From contig CANJQJ010000030.1 in NCBI GenBank assembly GCA_947476425.1, forward strand, positions 1 through 36,550: 36,550 nt of DNA, read 5' to 3'. Below are positions 24,190 to 32,978 of this stretch, in pieces (position 1 is the stretch's first letter; each line of letters starts with the position of its first letter). Both the position numbers and the translations under genes were made by a program. Below the pieces are notes generated by a model. That model ran no database searches and was not told where the DNA came from. It saw only the letters and a list, made by a program, of their open reading frames with translations. The DNA comes from Sphingomonadaceae bacterium (GTDB taxonomy: Bacteria; Pseudomonadota; Alphaproteobacteria; Sphingomonadales; Sphingomonadaceae).

Positions 24190-24659
24190 ACGACAAGCTC
24201 ACCCATATCGACGCAGACGGATCGGCCCGCATGGTCGATATCTCGGCCAAGGCTGCAACGCTCCGCGAAGCTACCGCGACCGGTCGGATCGACATGTCGC
24301 CGCAGGCACTCGCCGCGATCAAGGCCGGCGCGGTCAAGAAGGGCGATGTCCTCGCGGTCGCGCGCATTGCCGGGATCATGGCCGCCAAGAAGACAGCCGA
24401 CCTCGTGCCGCTCTGCCATCCGCTGCCGATTTCGGGCGTAACGCTCGATCTCGTCCCGGACGACACCGGCATCGTCGCCACCGCGACGGTCGGCACCACC
24501 CACGGCACCGGAGTCGAGATGGAAGCAATCACCGCAGTCTCGATCGCGCTGGTCACGATCTACGACATGGCCAAGGCGATGGATCGCGGCATGATCATCG
24601 GCGGCGTCCGCCTCCTCGCCAAGTCGGGCGGTCGCTCAGGCGACTGGCGCGCGCCATGA
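24186..24659 (+). CDS. moaC: Cyclic pyranopterin monophosphate synthase MoaC
   Basis: A 157-residue enzyme acting with MoaA in the first step of molybdenum cofactor synthesis. The conserved [12 protein letters not shown] and [11 protein letters not shown] segments and the [10 protein letters not shown] motif (catalytic Asp and Lys) are present. Start ATG 24186 overlaps trpC in ATGA, and its own stop overlaps moeA, so the three are translationally coupled. Length is that of the family. Confidence 0.95.
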   Translation: MNDKLTHIDADGSARMVDISAKAATLREATATGRIDMSPQALAAIKAGAVKKGDVLAVARIAGIMAAKKTADLVPLCHPLPISGVTLDLVPDDTGIVATATVGTTHGTGVEMEAITAVSIALVTIYDMAKAMDRGMIIGGVRLLAKSGGRSGDWRAP

Positions 24660-25840
24660 GCCTGCTCGCCGTGCCCGAGGCGCAGGCCCGCCTGCTCGCG
24701 CTGGTAACACCCCTGGCTACCGAATCCGTATCGCTGGTCGAGGCGGCGGGACGTTGGGCCGCTGCAGACGTGGTCTCGCTGCGCACCCAGCCCTTCGCCG
24801 ATCTCTCCGCAATGGACGGTTATGCGCTGCGCTTCGCCGAGTTGCCGGGGCCGTTCACGGTCAAGGCCGAAAGCGCTGCCGGCGGCCCGCGCCCGCACCC
24901 GCTTGCCACGGGCGAGGCGATGCGGATCTTCACTGGCGCGCCACTCCCTGCCGGGGCCGACACGATCCTCATCCAGGAGGAAGCCGCGCGCGACGGGAAC
25001 CAGCTGACTCTCGCGGGCGAAGGCCCGGGCCGCGCCGGCAAGCACATCCGCCATCGCGGCAGCGATTTCGCCGAAGGCGTCACGCTCATCACGCGGGGCA
25101 GCCTGCTCACCCCAGCGCGAATCGCACTTGCCGCAGCAGCGGGCCATGGCAGCCTCACCGTTTGTCGCCGCGTGAGAATCGGGCTGATCTCGACCGGGAA
25201 CGAACTCGTCCCCGCCGGCGCCGAAGCCGGACCGGATGCGCTGCCCTGCTCGAACGCGCCGATGCTTGCCACGCTGCTTGCCGGCCCGGGCGTCGAGATC
25301 ATCAACTTCGGCATCGCTCCGGACAAACTCGAGGCGATCCACGCACTGATCGATGCTGCCTCCGATGTCGACATCATCATCACGACCGGCGGCGCTTCGG
25401 TCGGCGATCATGATCTCGTCAAGCCCGCGTTCGAAGCAGCCGGCGCGAACCTCGATTTCTGGAAGGTCGCAATGCGGCCAGGCAAGCCGCTGATGGCTGG
25501 CCGGCTCGGCGATGCGGTGATCCTCGGGCTGCCCGGCAATCCGGTCTCGGCGTTCGTCACCGCCAGCCTGTTTGCCAAACCGCTGATCGCGGCGCTCGGC
25601 GGATCGAAGACGCCGATCCCGGTCCTGCGCACCGCAACGCTCGCGGCGGCCCTGCCCTCGAACGGCAGCCGCGCACAATATCTGCGCGGCGGGTGGAGCG
25701 ATGGCCAGGTCACCGCGCTCACCGACCAGGACAGCGCCGGGCTATCCGCGCTCGCCGCCGCCGAGTTGCTGATCTATCGCGCGGCAAACGCACCCGAAGC
25801 CGCGGCGGGCGATCAGGTCGAAGTGCTCGATATCGCTTGA
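24656..25840 (+). CDS. moeA: Molybdopterin molybdenumtransferase MoeA
   Basis: A 394-residue enzyme inserting molybdate into adenylylated molybdopterin. The N-terminal MoeA region has [15 protein letters not shown] and [13 protein letters not shown]. The central MogA-like fold has STGNELV and [15 protein letters not shown], followed by [10 protein letters not shown] and [13 protein letters not shown]. The C-terminal beta domain ends near residue 394. ATG 24656 overlaps the moaC stop. The stop codon lies inside the -35 of the lexA promoter. Confidence 0.95.
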   Translation: MSLLAVPEAQARLLALVTPLATESVSLVEAAGRWAAADVVSLRTQPFADLSAMDGYALRFAELPGPFTVKAESAAGGPRPHPLATGEAMRIFTGAPLPAGADTILIQEEAARDGNQLTLAGEGPGRAGKHIRHRGSDFAEGVTLITRGSLLTPARIALAAAAGHGSLTVCRRVRIGLISTGNELVPAGAEAGPDALPCSNAPMLATLLAGPGVEIINFGIAPDKLEAIHALIDAASDVDIIITTGGASVGDHDLVKPAFEAAGANLDFWKVAMRPGKPLMAGRLGDAVILGLPGNPVSAFVTASLFAKPLIAALGGSKTPIPVLRTATLAAALPSNGSRAQYLRGGWSDGQVTALTDQDSAGLSALAAAELLIYRAANAPEAAAGDQVEVLDIA

Positions 25841-25866
25841 CAGACGCACATTCTGTTTCCTACACG
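25837..25866 (+). promoter_or_regulatory. lexA promoter
   Basis: A consensus -35 TTGACA (25837-25842) overlaps the moeA stop. A -10-like TACACG follows at 25861-25866, spacing 18 (or CTACAC with 17). The LexA box begins right at its end. This is the best-supported promoter in the window. Confidence 0.65.
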
Positions 25867-25880
25867 TTCCTTGTTCGTTC
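25866..25880 (+). promoter_or_regulatory. LexA box (SOS operator) of lexA
   Basis: GTTC-CTTGTTC-GTTC is a perfect match to the alphaproteobacterial LexA site GTTC-N7-GTTC. It lies 33 bases before the lexA ATG and abuts the -10 element, so LexA would block its own promoter. The sequence is seen directly; autoregulation follows from family knowledge. Confidence 0.9.
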
Positions 25881-25912
25881 CTATCGGGGAACGCCAGGGA
25901 AGGTCATGATCG

Positions 25913-26620
25913 ATGCTGACTCGCAAGCAATATGAACTGCTGTCATTCATCAATGATCGATTGAAGGAAACCGGCGTTTCCCCGTCTTTCGAGGAAATGA
26001 AGGATGCGCTCGACCTCAAGTCCAAGTCCGGCGTCCACCGCTTGATCAGCGCGCTCGAGGAGCGACAATTTCTGCGCCGCCTGCCCAATCGGGCGCGGGC
26101 GCTCGAAGTCATCAAGATGCCCGATATCGGTGTGTCTCCGATTGCCGAATCGACGGCTTCGAGTGCCGACAACGTCGTCCACATGCGAACCGGCGCGCAG
26201 CCACGCGCTGTACCCGCCGCCTCAGCGCCCGCCGCCAACGACGTGCTCGAAATCCCGCTCCATGGGCGCATCGCGGCAGGCATGCCGATCGAGGCGATGG
26301 AAGGACATAGCTCGCTGGCTGTCCCCGCCGCGTTGCTTGGCCCGGGCGAGCATTATGCGCTTGAGGTATCGGGCGATTCGATGGTCGATGCGGGCATTCT
26401 CGATGGCGATTATGCGCTGATCCGCCGAACCGAGGTCGCGGGCGATGGCGAAATCGTCGTCGCGCTGATCAACGACAGCGAGGCGACTCTCAAATATTTC
26501 CGCCGCGAGGGATCGATGGTCCGCCTCGATCCAGCGAATCGCGCTTATGATCCCCAGCGCTACAGCCCGGCGCAGGTTCGCATCCAGGGCAAGCTTGCAG
26601 GACTGCTGCGGCGATATTGA
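25913..26620 (+). CDS. lexA: LexA repressor
   Basis: A 235-residue SOS repressor with self-cleaving peptidase domain. The winged helix occupies residues 1-70 ([37 protein letters not shown]). The cleavage bond is Ala122-Gly123 in [11 protein letters not shown], the catalytic Ser156 is in [10 protein letters not shown], and Lys194 is in ATLKYF. It is complete and probably functional. The linker from 85 to 110 is Ala/Pro-rich and longer than in E. coli. ATG 25913 has GGGAAGG upstream. It is separated from moeA by its own promoter. Confidence 0.96.
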   Translation: MLTRKQYELLSFINDRLKETGVSPSFEEMKDALDLKSKSGVHRLISALEERQFLRRLPNRARALEVIKMPDIGVSPIAESTASSADNVVHMRTGAQPRAVPAASAPAANDVLEIPLHGRIAAGMPIEAMEGHSSLAVPAALLGPGEHYALEVSGDSMVDAGILDGDYALIRRTEVAGDGEIVVALINDSEATLKYFRREGSMVRLDPANRAYDPQRYSPAQVRIQGKLAGLLRRY

Positions 26621-26632
26621 ATGGCTCCACAA

Positions 26633-26687
26633 CTCCCCTCCCTGGAGGGGAGGGGCTACCCAAGGATCCCCGCTCCCCGCAACGGGG
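26633..26687 (+). terminator. Hairpins following lexA, possible terminator
   Basis: Two stem-loops follow the lexA stop: CCCCTCC with GGAGGGG (around 26635-26650) and CCCCG-CAA-CGGGG (26675-26687). The first belongs to the CCCTCCC/GGGAGGG repeat class also found at 10949-11087. There is no strong T-run. Termination is plausible but not proved. Confidence 0.4.
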
Positions 26688-26739
26688 CGCTTACGCTTCA
26701 TGATTTGCTTCCGCCGCCCGAAGCCCTATTGCCCACCTC

Positions 26740-28053
26740 ATGACCAATCCAGTGACTATCATAGGCGGCGGGCTCGCCGGATCCGAAGCCGCGTGGCAAC
26801 TCGCCAACGCGGGTATCCCAGTCCGGCTTTTCGAAATGCGCGGCGTCGAGGCCACGCCTGCCCACCATACCGACAAGCTCGCCGAACTGGTCTGCTCGAA
26901 CAGTCTTCGTTCCGATGATGCGAACAGCAATGCCGTCGGCCTCCTCCATGCCGAGATGCGTGCCCTCGATTCTTTGATCCTTGCGCAAGCCGATATCCAC
27001 AAGGTGCCAGCCGGCTCGGCGCTCGCTGTGGATCGCGAGGGATTTTCCGAAGGCGTCACCGCTGCCATCGCCGCCCATCCGCTTATCGAGATCGTGCGCG
27101 AGCGTGTCGATGTGCTGCCCGATAGCGGCCCGGTCATCGTCGCTACCGGCCCGCTTACCGCCGAACGCCTTGCCGCCTCGATTGCCGAGCGCACCGGCGC
27201 CGACGGCCTCGCATTCTTCGATGCGATCGCGCCGATCGTCTACCGCGACAGCATCGACTTCGACGTCGCCTGGTTCCAGTCCCGCTGGAACAAGGGCGAT
27301 GGCAAGGATTACATCAACTGCGCGATGGACAAGGATCAGTATCTCGCCTTCCACCAGGGGCTGATTGATGGCGAAAAAGGCGAGTTCAAGGAGTGGGAAA
27401 AGGACACGCCCTATTTCGACGGCTGCATGCCGATCGAGGTGATGGCCGAGCGCGGTGTCGATACGCTGCGCTTCGGTCCGATGAAGCCGGTCGGGCTCGA
27501 TGATCCGCGCACCGGCCGCTGGCCGCATGCCGTCGTCCAGCTGCGCCAGGACAATGCGCTAGGCACGCTGTGGAACATTGTCGGCTTCCAGACCAAGCTC
27601 AAGCATGCCGAGCAGATCCGCCTGTTCCGCACGATTCCGGGGCTTGAGAAGGCTGAGTTCGCGCGCCTCGGCGGGCTCCATCGCAACAGTTTCATCCGTT
27701 CGCCGATCCTGCTGGACGAAACGCTACGGCTGAAGTCCGCCCCGCATATTCGCTTCGCCGGCCAGATCACGGGTTGCGAAGGCTATGTCGAATCGGCAGC
27801 GATCGGGCTGCTCGCCGGTCGGTTCCTCGCTGCCGAACTGAGCGGCGCGGCGCTTCCCCCACCCCCGCGCGAAACCGCGCTCGGGGCACTCCTCGGCCAC
27901 ATTACCGGCGATGCCGAGGCCGAGACCTATCAACCGATGAACGTCAATTTCGGACTGTTCCCGCCAATTCCCGGCCGGAGCCGCAAGGCCGATCGCAAAT
28001 TGGCTTATACGGCCCGTGCGCGGGAGGCCCTCGCCAGCTGGATGGCTGCCTGA
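26740..28053 (+). CDS. trmFO: Methylenetetrahydrofolate-tRNA-(uracil54-C5)-methyltransferase TrmFO
   Basis: A 437-residue FAD- and folate-dependent enzyme making ribothymidine 54 in tRNA. The FAD fingerprint is [18 protein letters not shown] at residue 5. The catalytic Cys52 is in [12 protein letters not shown], and a second conserved Cys is in [12 protein letters not shown]. Further family motifs are [36 protein letters not shown] and [11 protein letters not shown]. Full length. TrmFO in place of SAM-dependent TrmA is common in alphaproteobacteria. It ends six bases from the convergent LysR gene. Confidence 0.96.
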   Translation: MTNPVTIIGGGLAGSEAAWQLANAGIPVRLFEMRGVEATPAHHTDKLAELVCSNSLRSDDANSNAVGLLHAEMRALDSLILAQADIHKVPAGSALAVDREGFSEGVTAAIAAHPLIEIVRERVDVLPDSGPVIVATGPLTAERLAASIAERTGADGLAFFDAIAPIVYRDSIDFDVAWFQSRWNKGDGKDYINCAMDKDQYLAFHQGLIDGEKGEFKEWEKDTPYFDGCMPIEVMAERGVDTLRFGPMKPVGLDDPRTGRWPHAVVQLRQDNALGTLWNIVGFQTKLKHAEQIRLFRTIPGLEKAEFARLGGLHRNSFIRSPILLDETLRLKSAPHIRFAGQITGCEGYVESAAIGLLAGRFLAAELSGAALPPPPRETALGALLGHITGDAEAETYQPMNVNFGLFPPIPGRSRKADRKLAYTARAREALASWMAA

Positions 28054-28069
28054 TCCCGATCAGCCAGCC
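28044..28069. terminator. Palindrome spanning both stop codons of trmFO and the LysR gene
   Basis: GGCTG-C-CTGATC-CC-GATCAG-C-CAGCC is a near-perfect 26-base palindrome. It contains the trmFO stop (28051-28053) and the stop of the LysR gene (28060-28062 on the minus strand). In either transcript it folds at the 3' end. No T-run follows, so factor-independent termination is uncertain. Confidence 0.5.
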
Positions 28070-28818
28070 AATGCTGCGACGAGTGCCTTGACCTTCTTCT
28101 GTCGCCATTGCGGCGTGGGCGCGACCAGCCAATAGGCACGTTCGCTCACCTCGTTGAGCGAAACCGGTACGTCCGCGCCAACCAGCAATGCCGGCACGCG
28201 CGCCTTGCCCAAGCCAGCCAGCGCCGCATCCAGCGCAAGTCCCGCGTCGGCCACGGTCAGTCCGGCAGTGCTCGGCTCGCCGGGATCGCCCGGCCAGGCG
28301 ATGTGCGCGCCCTCTCCCACCGTCATCATCCGGCCTTCGGCAACACGGACGCCGTCATGCTCGCCCTTGTCGTCGGCCCAGATCAACGCGAGGTCGAGAT
28401 TTGCCTGCGTGAAATCCAGTTCGCCCTCTGCTGCGATCAGGTGAAAGCGCAAATCGGGATCGCTCTTCGCATATTCCGCGATACGCCCAGCCAACCACTT
28501 GGCGGTCAGGTCGCGGGGCGCGGCGATCGTCAGTACCTTCGAACTCTGCTGAGATTGCATCGCCCGCACCGATTCCTCGAACTCGAGAAAGCCCGAGCGC
28601 AGCGCATTCAACCCCGATTCGGCTTCCGGTGTCAGCTCCAGCCCCTTCGCCGTCCGGCGGAACAACACGACCCCGAGCACATCCTCCAGCGCACGAATCT
28701 GCTGGCCAACCGCAGCCGGCGTCACCGCCAGCTCCTCGGCAGCGCGCGTGAAGCTCAGGTGCCGCGCAGCAGCGTCGAGCACGCGGAGCCCGTTGAGCGG
28801 AAGGTGCGTCCGCTTCAC
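28060..28818 (-). CDS. LysR-family transcriptional regulator, GcvA-like, short
   Basis: A 252-residue regulator. The winged helix is at residues 8-67, with LRVLDAAARHLSFTRAAEEL, VTPAAVGQQIRALEDVLG and LFRRTAKGLELT, the pattern of GcvA/AmpR-type LTTRs. The effector domain is about 40-50 residues shorter than usual (about 300), and its second half is compact. The target and ligand are unknown; no divergent target gene is adjacent. ATG 28818 overlaps the apaG stop in ATGA, so it is made from the metZ-apaG message. Confidence 0.88.
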   Translation of the reverse strand: MKRTHLPLNGLRVLDAAARHLSFTRAAEELAVTPAAVGQQIRALEDVLGVVLFRRTAKGLELTPEAESGLNALRSGFLEFEESVRAMQSQQSSKVLTIAAPRDLTAKWLAGRIAEYAKSDPDLRFHLIAAEGELDFTQANLDLALIWADDKGEHDGVRVAEGRMMTVGEGAHIAWPGDPGEPSTAGLTVADAGLALDAALAGLGKARVPALLVGADVPVSLNEVSERAYWLVAPTPQWRQKKVKALVAALAG

Positions 28819-29213
28819 GTCGATACTGCCGGTGCAATCAGCGGAAAGCGCGGGATGCGGGCATCGAAACTCGAACCATCGCCACCGACCATGTGGTAAC
28901 TGCCTTCCATCGCCCCAGTCGGCGTATGGAGCGGGCAGCCCGAGACATAATCATAGCTCTGCCCGGGTTCGATCACCGGCTGCTCCCCGACGACGCCATC
29001 GCCGCGCACCTCATGCCGGCCGCCGCGGCCATCGGTGATGGTCCAGTGGCGTGTCATGAGCTGAACCGGCTGGCGACCGAGATTCTCGACTCGGATATGA
29101 TAGGCCCAGAACCAGTGGCCGCGCGACGGCTCCGACTGCTCCTGCAAAAAGCTCACCGCGACGCGCACGACGACGTCACGGGTTTGCGCACTATGCGGGA
29201 AAAACGCGTTCAT
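28815..29213 (-). CDS. apaG: ApaG domain protein (historical name Co2+/Mg2+ efflux protein)
   Basis: A 132-residue single fibronectin-III-like domain. Diagnostic motifs are RGHWFWAYHIRVENLG, QLMTRHWTITDGRG and the end VSGCPLHTPTGAMEGSYHM. The molecular function of ApaG is unclear; it is linked by genetics to Co2+ resistance and to ApaH. I chose ATG 29213; an in-frame GTG at 29231 would add six residues. It lies 32 bases after metZ and overlaps the LysR gene by 4. Confidence 0.9.
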   Translation of the reverse strand: MNAFFPHSAQTRDVVVRVAVSFLQEQSEPSRGHWFWAYHIRVENLGRQPVQLMTRHWTITDGRGGRHEVRGDGVVGEQPVIEPGQSYDYVSGCPLHTPTGAMEGSYHMVGGDGSSFDARIPRFPLIAPAVST

Positions 29214-29245
29214 CACCGACCGATCATCCACGCAAGCGTCATGGC

Positions 29246-30454
29246 TTACAAGCCCGCAGCCTTCAGGGCCTGATCGAAATCCTCGATCAGGTCCTCCGGA
29301 TCTTCAAGCCCGACCGAAAGGCGCAACATGCCCTCGGTGATCCCCATTTCCTCGCGCGCCTCCGCAGTCATGCCTGCGTGAGTCGTCGACGAGGGGTGAG
29401 TCATCAGCGAACGCGAATCACCGATATTGTTGCTGATGTCGACCAACTGGAGCGCATCGAGCAACGCATGCGCCTGGGGCCGACCGCCATCGAGATAAAG
29501 CGACAGGATCGTGCCGCCAGCCGACATCTGTTTCTTCGCCAGCGCATGCTGCGGATGGCTTTCGAGCATCGGATAGAGCAAGCGTGGCACGCGTGACTCC
29601 AGGAAACGCGCGACTCGCAGGGCATTGTCGCTCTGTTTCTGGATACGAAGGTCGAGCGTTTCCAGCCCCTTGAGGACTACCCAGGCATTGAATGCGGAAA
29701 GCGTGGGCCCGGTGTTGCGCGTGAACGGCAGCAGCGTGTTGAGGATGAAATCCTCGGTCCCGCAGACCGCGCCCGCGAGCACTCGACCCTGCCCGTCCAT
29801 CATCTTGGTAGCGGAATAGGCAATGATGTCAGCGCCATAATCAAGCGGCCGCTGCAGCATCGGCGTCGCGAAGGCGTTGTCGACCACGGTCTTGATGCCC
29901 GCATCCTTCGCGATCGTGCAGACCGCAGCGAGATCGATGATGTCCAGCGTCGGATTGGATGGCGTCTCGAAGAAGAATAATTTTGTTTCAGGCCGAATCG
30001 CGGCCTTCCAGGCATCATTGTCCCGGCCATCGATCACAGTGGTGGTGATCCCGAATTTCGGCAGCAAGGTATCGGTGAGCCAGCGGCACGAGCCAAACAG
30101 CGCCCGCCCTGCGACGACATGGTCGCCGGTCTTGAGCTGGCAAAGCAAGGCAGCCGTCATCGCGGCCATGCCGGATGCCGTGCAGCGAGCGGATTCCGAT
30201 CCTTCGAGCAACGCGATGCGCTGTTCGAGCATCTCGACCGTCGGGTTCTGGAGACGCGAATAGGTCATGCCCTGCTGCTCGCCAGCGAAGCGCTGGGCGG
30301 CATCGGCGGCGCAATCATAGGCGTAGCCCGAGGTCAGGAAGAGCGCCTCGCTGGTCTCGCCCCATTCGGAGCGAGCAGTGCCGCCACGAACCGCACGGGT
30401 CGCGGGGCGCCATTTGGAGGTGATTTTACGGTTCTGTCCGGTATAGCGTTTCAT
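29246..30454 (-). CDS. metZ: O-succinylhomoserine sulfhydrylase
   Basis: A 402-residue PLP enzyme of the cystathionine-gamma-synthase family making homocysteine directly from O-succinylhomoserine and sulfide. Motifs are YSRLQNPTVEMLEQRIALLEG, CTASGMAAMTA, FFETPSNPTLDIID, VVDNAFATPMLQRP and the PLP lysine Lys217 in YSATKMMDGQG. The C-terminal SLMTHPSSTTHAGMT is typical. ATG 30454 gives the family N-terminus; the longer reading from 30490 lacks similarity. Only 56 bases separate it from the divergent peroxidase gene, too short for a SAM riboswitch. MetZ rather than MetB is inferred from motif similarity. Confidence 0.92.
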   Translation of the reverse strand: MKRYTGQNRKITSKWRPATRAVRGGTARSEWGETSEALFLTSGYAYDCAADAAQRFAGEQQGMTYSRLQNPTVEMLEQRIALLEGSESARCTASGMAAMTAALLCQLKTGDHVVAGRALFGSCRWLTDTLLPKFGITTTVIDGRDNDAWKAAIRPETKLFFFETPSNPTLDIIDLAAVCTIAKDAGIKTVVDNAFATPMLQRPLDYGADIIAYSATKMMDGQGRVLAGAVCGTEDFILNTLLPFTRNTGPTLSAFNAWVVLKGLETLDLRIQKQSDNALRVARFLESRVPRLLYPMLESHPQHALAKKQMSAGGTILSLYLDGGRPQAHALLDALQLVDISNNIGDSRSLMTHPSSTTHAGMTAEAREEMGITEGMLRLSVGLEDPEDLIEDFDQALKAAGL

Positions 30455-30510
30455 GCAGACGCTTTGCCGCGACGAACCAAGCCGCGTCAATCAAGCAATA
30501 GAGGAAAACT

Positions 30511-31059
30511 ATGGCTACCCCCATCCAGACCATTCCACTTTCGACAATTTCCGGCGCGCCGGCGACCCTCGGCGAATATGCCGGCAAGGTCGTCCTCGTC
30601 GTCAACGTCGCCTCGAAGTGCGGACTTACTCCGCAATATGAGGGCCTCGAATCACTTTACGCGCAATATCGCGACAAGGGCCTTGTCGTGACCGGCTTCC
30701 CCGCCAATGATTTCGGCTCGCAGGAACCCGGCAGTAATGACGAGATCGCCGAGTTCTGCCGCACCAATTTCTCGGTCGATTTCCCGATGTACGCCAAGAT
30801 CGCGGTGACCGGCGAGGAAACCCACCCGCTCTACAAGGCGCTCACCAGCTCGGGCGTGCCAGTGACCGGCGACGCGGACGACTTCCGCGAAAAGCTCAAG
30901 GGCTATGGCATGACGCCAAACCCGGCGCCGGGCATCCTCTGGAACTTCGAGAAGTTCCTGATCGGCCGCGACGGCAGCATCGCCGCCCGCTTCGCCCCGA
31001 CCACTGCGCCCGACGATCCCGCACTGATCGGCGCGATCGAGGCCGAACTGGCGAAATAA
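30511..31059 (+). CDS. Glutathione peroxidase-family protein
   Basis: A 182-residue thioredoxin-fold peroxidase reducing hydroperoxides with glutathione or thioredoxin. The catalytic tetrad is visible: Cys37 (NVASKCGLTPQY), Gln71 (FPANDFGSQEPGS), Trp and Asn in LWNFEKFLI. Cys83 (EFCRTNF) is a candidate resolving residue, suggesting thioredoxin-type reduction. It uses Cys, not selenocysteine. ATG 30511 has GAGG about 7 bases upstream. It is divergent from metZ and convergent with leuB. Confidence 0.92.
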   Translation: MATPIQTIPLSTISGAPATLGEYAGKVVLVVNVASKCGLTPQYEGLESLYAQYRDKGLVVTGFPANDFGSQEPGSNDEIAEFCRTNFSVDFPMYAKIAVTGEETHPLYKALTSSGVPVTGDADDFREKLKGYGMTPNPAPGILWNFEKFLIGRDGSIAARFAPTTAPDDPALIGAIEAELAK

Positions 31060-31066
31060 TTCGGAG

Positions 31067-31104
31067 CCCCCACGTCATCCGGTGAAAATTGGATGGCGTG
31101 GGGG
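31067..31104. terminator. Strong hairpin between convergent peroxidase and leuB genes
   Basis: CCCCCACGTCATCC (31067-31080) pairs with GGATGGCGTGGGGG (31091-31104), 13 of 14 positions, over a 10-base A-rich loop. It starts 8 bases after the peroxidase stop and ends 11 bases before the leuB stop. It is suited to ending both transcripts, though it lacks a T-run on either side. Confidence 0.6.
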
Positions 31105-31114
31105 TACGAAGCCC

Positions 31115-32161
31115 CTACAGCGCGGCGAGCACCGCATCGGCCATCGCGGTCGTGTTGAACGAACCTCCCAGGTCGGCGGTGCGTGCACCGGTCGCGAGCG
31201 CTGCGGAGACCGCCGCCTCGATTCGATCCGCCTCGGGCGCCATGCCCAGCGAATAGCGCAGCATCATCGCCGCCGAGAGTATCGTCGCGAGCGGATTCGC
31301 CAGGCCCTTGCCCGCGATATCAGGCGCCGAACCGTGGATAGGCTCGTACAGCCCCTTCGAATTCGCATCGAGCGAGGCCGAAGGCAGCAATCCGATCGAG
31401 CCGACACACATCGATGCCTGGTCCGAAAGGATGTCGCCGAACAGGTTGCCGGTGACGATCACGTCGAACTGGCCGGGATTGCGTACCAGCTGCATCGCGG
31501 CATTATCGACATACATGTGGCTGAGCGCGATATCAGGATATTCGGCGGCGGTCTCGATCACCACGTCGCGCCAGAGCTGCGACGTTTCGAGCACATTCGC
31601 CTTGTCCACCGAACAGAGCCGGCCCTTGCGAGCACGCGCGGTCTCGAAGCCAATGCGCGCGATACGGCGAACCTCCGATTCGTCGTAGGACATGATGTCA
31701 TAGCCTTCACGCAGTCCCGACGTGGTCGTGCGCATGCCCTTTTCGCCGAAATAGACGTCACCATTGAGCTCGCGAATGATCATCAGGTCGATCTGCGCCG
31801 CCACCTCGGGCCGCAAGGTCGAAGCGTCGGCCAGCTCGGCGAACAGCTTGGCCGGACGCAGGTTGGCGAACAGCGCAAGTTCCTTGCGGAGCCCCAATAT
31901 CGCCTGCTCAGGCCGCAGGTGGCGCTCGAGCCGGTCGCAGTCGGGATCGCCGACGGCGCCGAACAGGATTGCATCCGCTCGCCTCGCAAGATCGAGCGTC
32001 TCCGGCGGTAGTGGATGCCCCTTCGCCTTGTAGGCCGCTCCGCCGACTGGCGCCTCCTCGTAGCTGAGCCGGTCACCGCAGACGCGCTCCAGCACGCGGA
32101 TGGTCTCGCGGGTCACTTCGGATCCGATCCCGTCGCCGGGAAGCACAGCAATCAAGGTCAT
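31115..32161 (-). CDS. leuB: 3-isopropylmalate dehydrogenase
   Basis: A 348-residue NAD-dependent decarboxylating dehydrogenase of leucine synthesis. Motifs are [68 protein letters not shown] and [16 protein letters not shown], ending with the nucleotide-binding [23 protein letters not shown] 32161 has AAAGGA about 8 bases upstream; the frame is open to 32212 but with no similarity. It lies 69 bases after recO, probably in the same message. Confidence 0.95.
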   Translation of the reverse strand: MTLIAVLPGDGIGSEVTRETIRVLERVCGDRLSYEEAPVGGAAYKAKGHPLPPETLDLARRADAILFGAVGDPDCDRLERHLRPEQAILGLRKELALFANLRPAKLFAELADASTLRPEVAAQIDLMIIRELNGDVYFGEKGMRTTTSGLREGYDIMSYDESEVRRIARIGFETARARKGRLCSVDKANVLETSQLWRDVVIETAAEYPDIALSHMYVDNAAMQLVRNPGQFDVIVTGNLFGDILSDQASMCVGSIGLLPSASLDANSKGLYEPIHGSAPDIAGKGLANPLATILSAAMMLRYSLGMAPEADRIEAAVSAALATGARTADLGGSFNTTAMADAVLAAL

Positions 32162-32230
32162 CAGGCAATCCTTTCGCGGCGAGGCAATGCCCGCAGCCGC
32201 GCTGCGTTGCAACGCTTTCCGTGGCGGGCT

Positions 32231-32959
32231 TCAGCCGATTCGCTTCAATCGCTCCACCAACCGCTCGCGCGCATCCAGCACCACTGCCCGCCGCTCGACG
32301 AGTAGGTCGCGTTGCAGAAAATAGCCGGTGAGCCGCAAGCCATCCAAAATGTCGGGCCAATTGCCTTCGCCGCCCTCCACGAGGAAGGCAGGGAGCCGCA
32401 GCAAACGTGCGGCATAAGGCTCGCCAGCCGTCGCGCTGACCGCCCCGCCGCTCTTTGGCGATACCCAGCGCAATTCCTCGGTCACCCCAGTCGCCGCACA
32501 AGCCGAAAGGTCCAGCCCAAAGCCGAGCTCCGCCAGCAGCAGCAACTCGTAGCGCACCAACGCCACCGCCCAGCCCCGTGCCGCGGGGGCGGCCTCGATC
32601 GCGGCGAGCAGGCCTTCCAGGCCTGAATGGATGCGCGAATATGGCAATGCCTCGGGAAGCACCGTTGCCGTGAGCGCCGTCGCCCAGTCGATCGCCGCGA
32701 CGGCCAGTGCCTCGCTCATCAGCGGCGCGCGGCTATGCACCAGTTCAACCGTCATCTGCGCGAGCTGGCTGTCGGTCCGTGATCGCAGGTCGACCTGGAC
32801 AATGTTGCCGGGCATCAAGGCGGGCCGCATCCGCCGCCCCCTCCCGCCACGCACATAGCCAGCCTGGAGCCCGTCCTCGGGGGTCAGCACGCGCACCACC
32901 GCGCCATGCTCGCCATGAGCAAGGACCGCGCAGATAATGGCCTCGGCGGCGATATGCAT
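32231..32959 (-). CDS. recO: DNA repair protein RecO
   Basis: A 242-residue recombination mediator that loads RecA with RecR at gaps. The N-terminal OB fold has [25 protein letters not shown] and the [17 protein letters not shown] segment. The C-terminal helical domain contains [23 protein letters not shown], with the two cysteines of the partially conserved zinc site not complete. Length is typical for alphaproteobacterial RecO. It follows the deacetylase by 19 bases on the same strand, downstream of uvrC. Confidence 0.93.
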   Translation of the reverse strand: MHIAAEAIICAVLAHGEHGAVVRVLTPEDGLQAGYVRGGRGRRMRPALMPGNIVQVDLRSRTDSQLAQMTVELVHSRAPLMSEALAVAAIDWATALTATVLPEALPYSRIHSGLEGLLAAIEAAPAARGWAVALVRYELLLLAELGFGLDLSACAATGVTEELRWVSPKSGGAVSATAGEPYAARLLRLPAFLVEGGEGNWPDILDGLRLTGYFLQRDLLVERRAVVLDARERLVERLKRIG

Positions 32960-32978
32960 GACCGCAGGCTATAACGCC

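Noticed and set aside
24560-25678. 372-codon minus-strand ORF opposite moeA
   Set aside because: Antisense shadow of moeA; no recognisable domain.
30455-30510. SAM riboswitch upstream of metZ
   Set aside because: The divergent gap is only 56 bases and shows no conserved pseudoknot elements.
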